The notes beneath the pieces were generated by a model that was not told where the DNA came from, made no database searches, and saw only the letters and a program-made list of their open reading frames with translations. From positions 1-58,445 of the forward strand of contig BGKB01000257.1 of the NCBI GenBank assembly GCA_003116975.1: a stretch of DNA of 58,445 nucleotides, read 5' to 3'. Below, piece after piece: positions 57,101 to 58,445 of this stretch. Position 1 is the first letter of the stretch; each line of letters starts with the position of its first letter. Origin of the DNA: Aurantiochytrium sp. KH105. Taxonomy: Eukaryota > Sar > Bigyra > Thraustochytrida > Thraustochytriidae. Position numbers and translations under genes: made by a program.

Positions 57101-57684
57101 CGTGCTTCATCGTCTGCAGCGAGTTGTCTTTCGATGCGTCGTTCCTCAAAGTGTGCCAAATGCAAAGCGGAATCGAGTTGCTTTTTGTTGAGCAGGCCTC
57201 GAGCGGCGAGCTCCAAATTGGGATCCGGAACAGGTACCCTTCGGAGCGACTCGCGAATGTTTAGAACGGCTGCTTCTCGATCCTTGCGTGATTTTTCTTC
57301 GAGAGAAAGTAGCGAGTCTTCTGGCGGAGCGGCATCTGGCTCGAGCTTGCACTTGAGCTTGAAGAGCATCTGCGCTGCAGCGCCCGGGACCTCGAGCATG
57401 ACGTTTGCAATCTCTTTGCGGGTCAAGACGAGACCGAGTTTTTCCTCAAGAATGGGCTCTAATTTCTCGAAATTGCTTGCTGCGATTTCCAGTAAGGCTG
57501 CCGTGTTTTCCTGCTCCGCTCTCTTGTACTTTTTCAGCTGCGTTGCGCGAACGAGGCCATACTTGGCAAGAATAGAGGCAACCGCAAACCCATCGGCAGC
57601 GCACTGTTCGAGACTTCCATTTGCGTCGCCGCCATCGCGGCGGTCGCCGCCCGCCCCAATCCACCGCAGCAGCTGTGCCGACAT
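54160..57684 (-). CDS. SPEF2/CPC1-like central-pair apparatus protein
   Basis: The product is 1174 residues from ATG 57684. SPEF2 (CPC1 in Chlamydomonas) sits on the C1 central microtubule of motile axonemes. The N-terminus (1-120) is the family's CH-like domain: LLRWIGAG at the start, FAVASILAKYGL, then NFEKLEPILEEKLGL and PGAAAQMLFKLKCKLE, matching the NF..LEP.L..LG and PGVA..LLYQLY pattern. Basic coiled coil follows (about 140-500). Around 585-625 an adenylate-kinase-like stretch (FKCAAFVGLDEAPMTRFW, then RYGCRIVRASDYE) keeps the fold pattern but lacks the Gly-Lys-Ser/Thr P-loop. GGPQDGRIDVDAVHEAL (about 853-870) looks like one EF-hand half, as in CPC1. The protein is shorter than human SPEF2 (about 1820). 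(CTCG)n lies 77-94 bases upstream. Confidence 0.82.
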   Translation of the reverse strand: MSAQLLRWIGAGGDRRDGGDANGSLEQCAADGFAVASILAKYGLVRATQLKKYKRAEQENTAALLEIAASNFEKLEPILEEKLGLVLTRKEIANVMLEVPGAAAQMLFKLKCKLEPDAAPPEDSLLSLEEKSRKDREAAVLNIRESLRRVPVPDPNLELAARGLLNKKQLDSALHLAHFEERRIERQLAADDEARAEHKDLSEARAERRKSRLERLAESRAFLDAWIEQGKRDWRMNERVKAERIRRELQFELTCRASEAAKAEALRAKNTKLVQRGTEEFERNLKRLGVDTGDSSGTGTAAALAKTELQSRAALEAKVEDMMARNKAEVAKHLAGIRAQREESLAGRKAREQRRRKMLCDQEKAQRTLEADLAREALLQKVQEEAEQERKAASERKRQAYKSKMSRADRRRRARELIAYREGEFRAQVLAHQHHLEQKALQHAQDPEVLEATTNLAMIREERLTKEADARAIRHDLVARETLELIVGLVERVVDAKDASSDARIAPAEWRELKVAFAAGQTLPAPIADEGESLFQCSAQEAAFAETDSPFAKEVTQILQLDAESPGDSIADVLQGVCRDPTTLPQLRAPFKCAAFVGLDEAPMTRFWSAILKQRYGCRIVRASDYEREAETQRAEDEANEVETAPAKAPKKPLPIEEKNRSELLRRVSHAKDNEATALSAALTRLAVFDLATTSDKDAAIGVVLIGIAQTLADFQAIEDICGPLYQDVAMQCEREGDKDIAAFDQKSESMAAEDDGNEVAVQDGELESEPTPGFLNLLIFPQEESLAVEEKDESDEKSEAEDQVQDPSIAERNEWAAMSGIHVCTNIKDLEASFAPPPLTGWAVGQRLLLLHSIAENGGPQDGRIDVDAVHEALQEWEKAKKSFVMFARPALHRAMCSNEETRKAATELVAEACALVRGEQALPGEKRSMVDEELRQLKDVMHTAPKYRPSVEQLAHGLWESALDHTRRTRALLAERWEDNATVPTPRSRWLENVALRYAPVLQLVLEYLSRERALINRVHEVMGLERIPSPGALDKEAMRAVEEALSHSRCELSDMSRGMLDEGFQQAMRAVELRALDNPSPNVVGEYLAHVNAHVLSRLRGVAACAVRNARFAHAQWATHLSEWDSLCKAHLQERDVRARTFREIALARMQACDARGLDLVALWAGTLGSE

Positions 57685-58445
57685 CTCGCTTGCCGTTGCT
57701 GCAGTTCAAGGCAGTGCGCAGGCCAGCGCGCAGAGCTTGGTATCTGCGAGCCGAAAGCGTTGCTCGCTCGCTGGCTCGTTTTAATCGTTTCCTTACTATC
57801 TGCGCAACAAGGGCTTTCTTTGTCTTTGATGCTTTTCCTTGCACGTGCTACGTAGGGTCGGCGCACGCCTGGCTTCACGCGAATGGATGAATGAATGAAT
57901 GAATGAATGAATGAATGAATGAAAGGAAGAGTAAGCAGCTCTCAATTGATTGTACATCTAACTAGATTTTTCTTCATCTCCTCTTCGACATTCAAGTCGG
58001 TGGCGTGTAAATGAACCTGGATTTGCGCGAGTCACACCCCCACCTTCTTCACCATTCATGCCTTTCCGCACAATCAATCTTCTCCGAAAACAATGTATAA
58101 TTCCTTTCCACAGACACAACACCCGAAAGAAAGCTGCGCGCACGATCCGCGGCAGTGGCCAGCCAGGACCGATGCTTCGTTCGCCTCGCAGACCCCGGCC
58201 CGAGCCGTGCCGAGCTGCGGCCGCGAGCCTCGTCTTCGCCTCCTCAACGGATATACGTTCCGTGCAGGTTCCAGGACGGTTCTGCGCATCTTTCGGGCCC
58301 GGGTTGGAGAGGATCGAGAGACAGGCAGGCAGGCAGACAGACAGACCCTTTCGGCCGCGCGGCGGCGCCGCTCCCGCCAGCCCGCCGCTCCCGCCCGGCT
58401 GGCCGCCCGCGAGGCCCGCGCGCGCGCCCGCCCCCCCCCCCCCCC
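57685..58445. other. SPEF2 upstream region to window end
   Basis: 761 bp with a CTCG run (57761-57778), a (GAAT)n array (57886-57923), a GGCAGGCA/GACA run near 58321-58345 and a very GC-rich end closing in C15 (58431-58445). No gene seen. Confidence 0.6.
57886..57923. repeat. (GAAT)n microsatellite
   Basis: About nine GAAT/ATGA units in the SPEF2 upstream region. Confidence 0.95.

Overview
This window is nuclear DNA from a eukaryote. It holds long open frames separated by microsatellite-rich, GC-rich spacers, and two short GT-AG introns with CTAAC or CTGAC-like branch sequences can be seen. The gene set includes eukaryote-only proteins: ALG9, cullin-3, a Golgi GDP-mannose transporter, CEP135, CEP295 and SPEF2/CPC1. 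Centriole and axoneme genes mean the organism builds centrioles and motile flagella at some stage. The compact, intron-poor, GC-rich style would suit a labyrinthulomycete (thraustochytrid) or another zoosporic protist, but that placement is inference. A 25-base N run shows this is a scaffolded assembly.

Layout, left to right: the 5' end of a minus-strand Xaa-Pro aminopeptidase (1-348); a minus-strand 12-TM protein made of two homologous halves (963-2894); a plus-strand membrane-anchored alpha/beta hydrolase (4670-6106); minus-strand ALG9 with one intron (6351-8136); a minus-strand basic two-TM protein whose 3' end seeds a degenerate minisatellite (8795-9811); minus-strand CEP135/Bld10 (10487-14989); a plus-strand Ubl/RA-like, PH and split-RGS protein (15997-17682); a minus-strand coiled-coil protein with a five-fold 35-residue repeat (17917-21522); a plus-strand secreted or ER CS-domain protein (22359-23699); minus-strand cullin-3 (23874-26132); a minus-strand GDP-mannose transporter (27380-28705); and minus-strand CEP295/Ana1 with one intron (29381-34481).

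Then comes a 13.2-kb stretch (34482-47634) with no credible gene. It contains a 0.7-kb (TTTG)n satellite interrupted by the gap, a duplicated block with an ATTGC array, and about 10.7 kb of GC-rich tetranucleotide runs, Z-DNA-prone and G4-prone tracts and a recurring palindromic 12-mer. After it lie a plus-strand polyglutamine protein with two Bro-N-like modules (47635-49872), a plus-strand pseudokinesin with a long coiled coil (50447-53842) and minus-strand SPEF2/CPC1 (54160-57684).

At least three, and perhaps five, of the 15 genes belong to the centriole or cilium: CEP135 (cartwheel/centriole), CEP295 (centriole-to-centrosome conversion), SPEF2/CPC1 (central apparatus), and possibly the pseudokinesin and the 35-residue-repeat coiled coil. 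ALG9 (ER) and the GDP-mannose transporter (Golgi) both serve mannosylation. The strongest leads for something undescribed are the pseudokinesin, the double Bro-N-like protein, the duplicated 12-TM protein and the gene-free repeat block with its repeated 12-mer.
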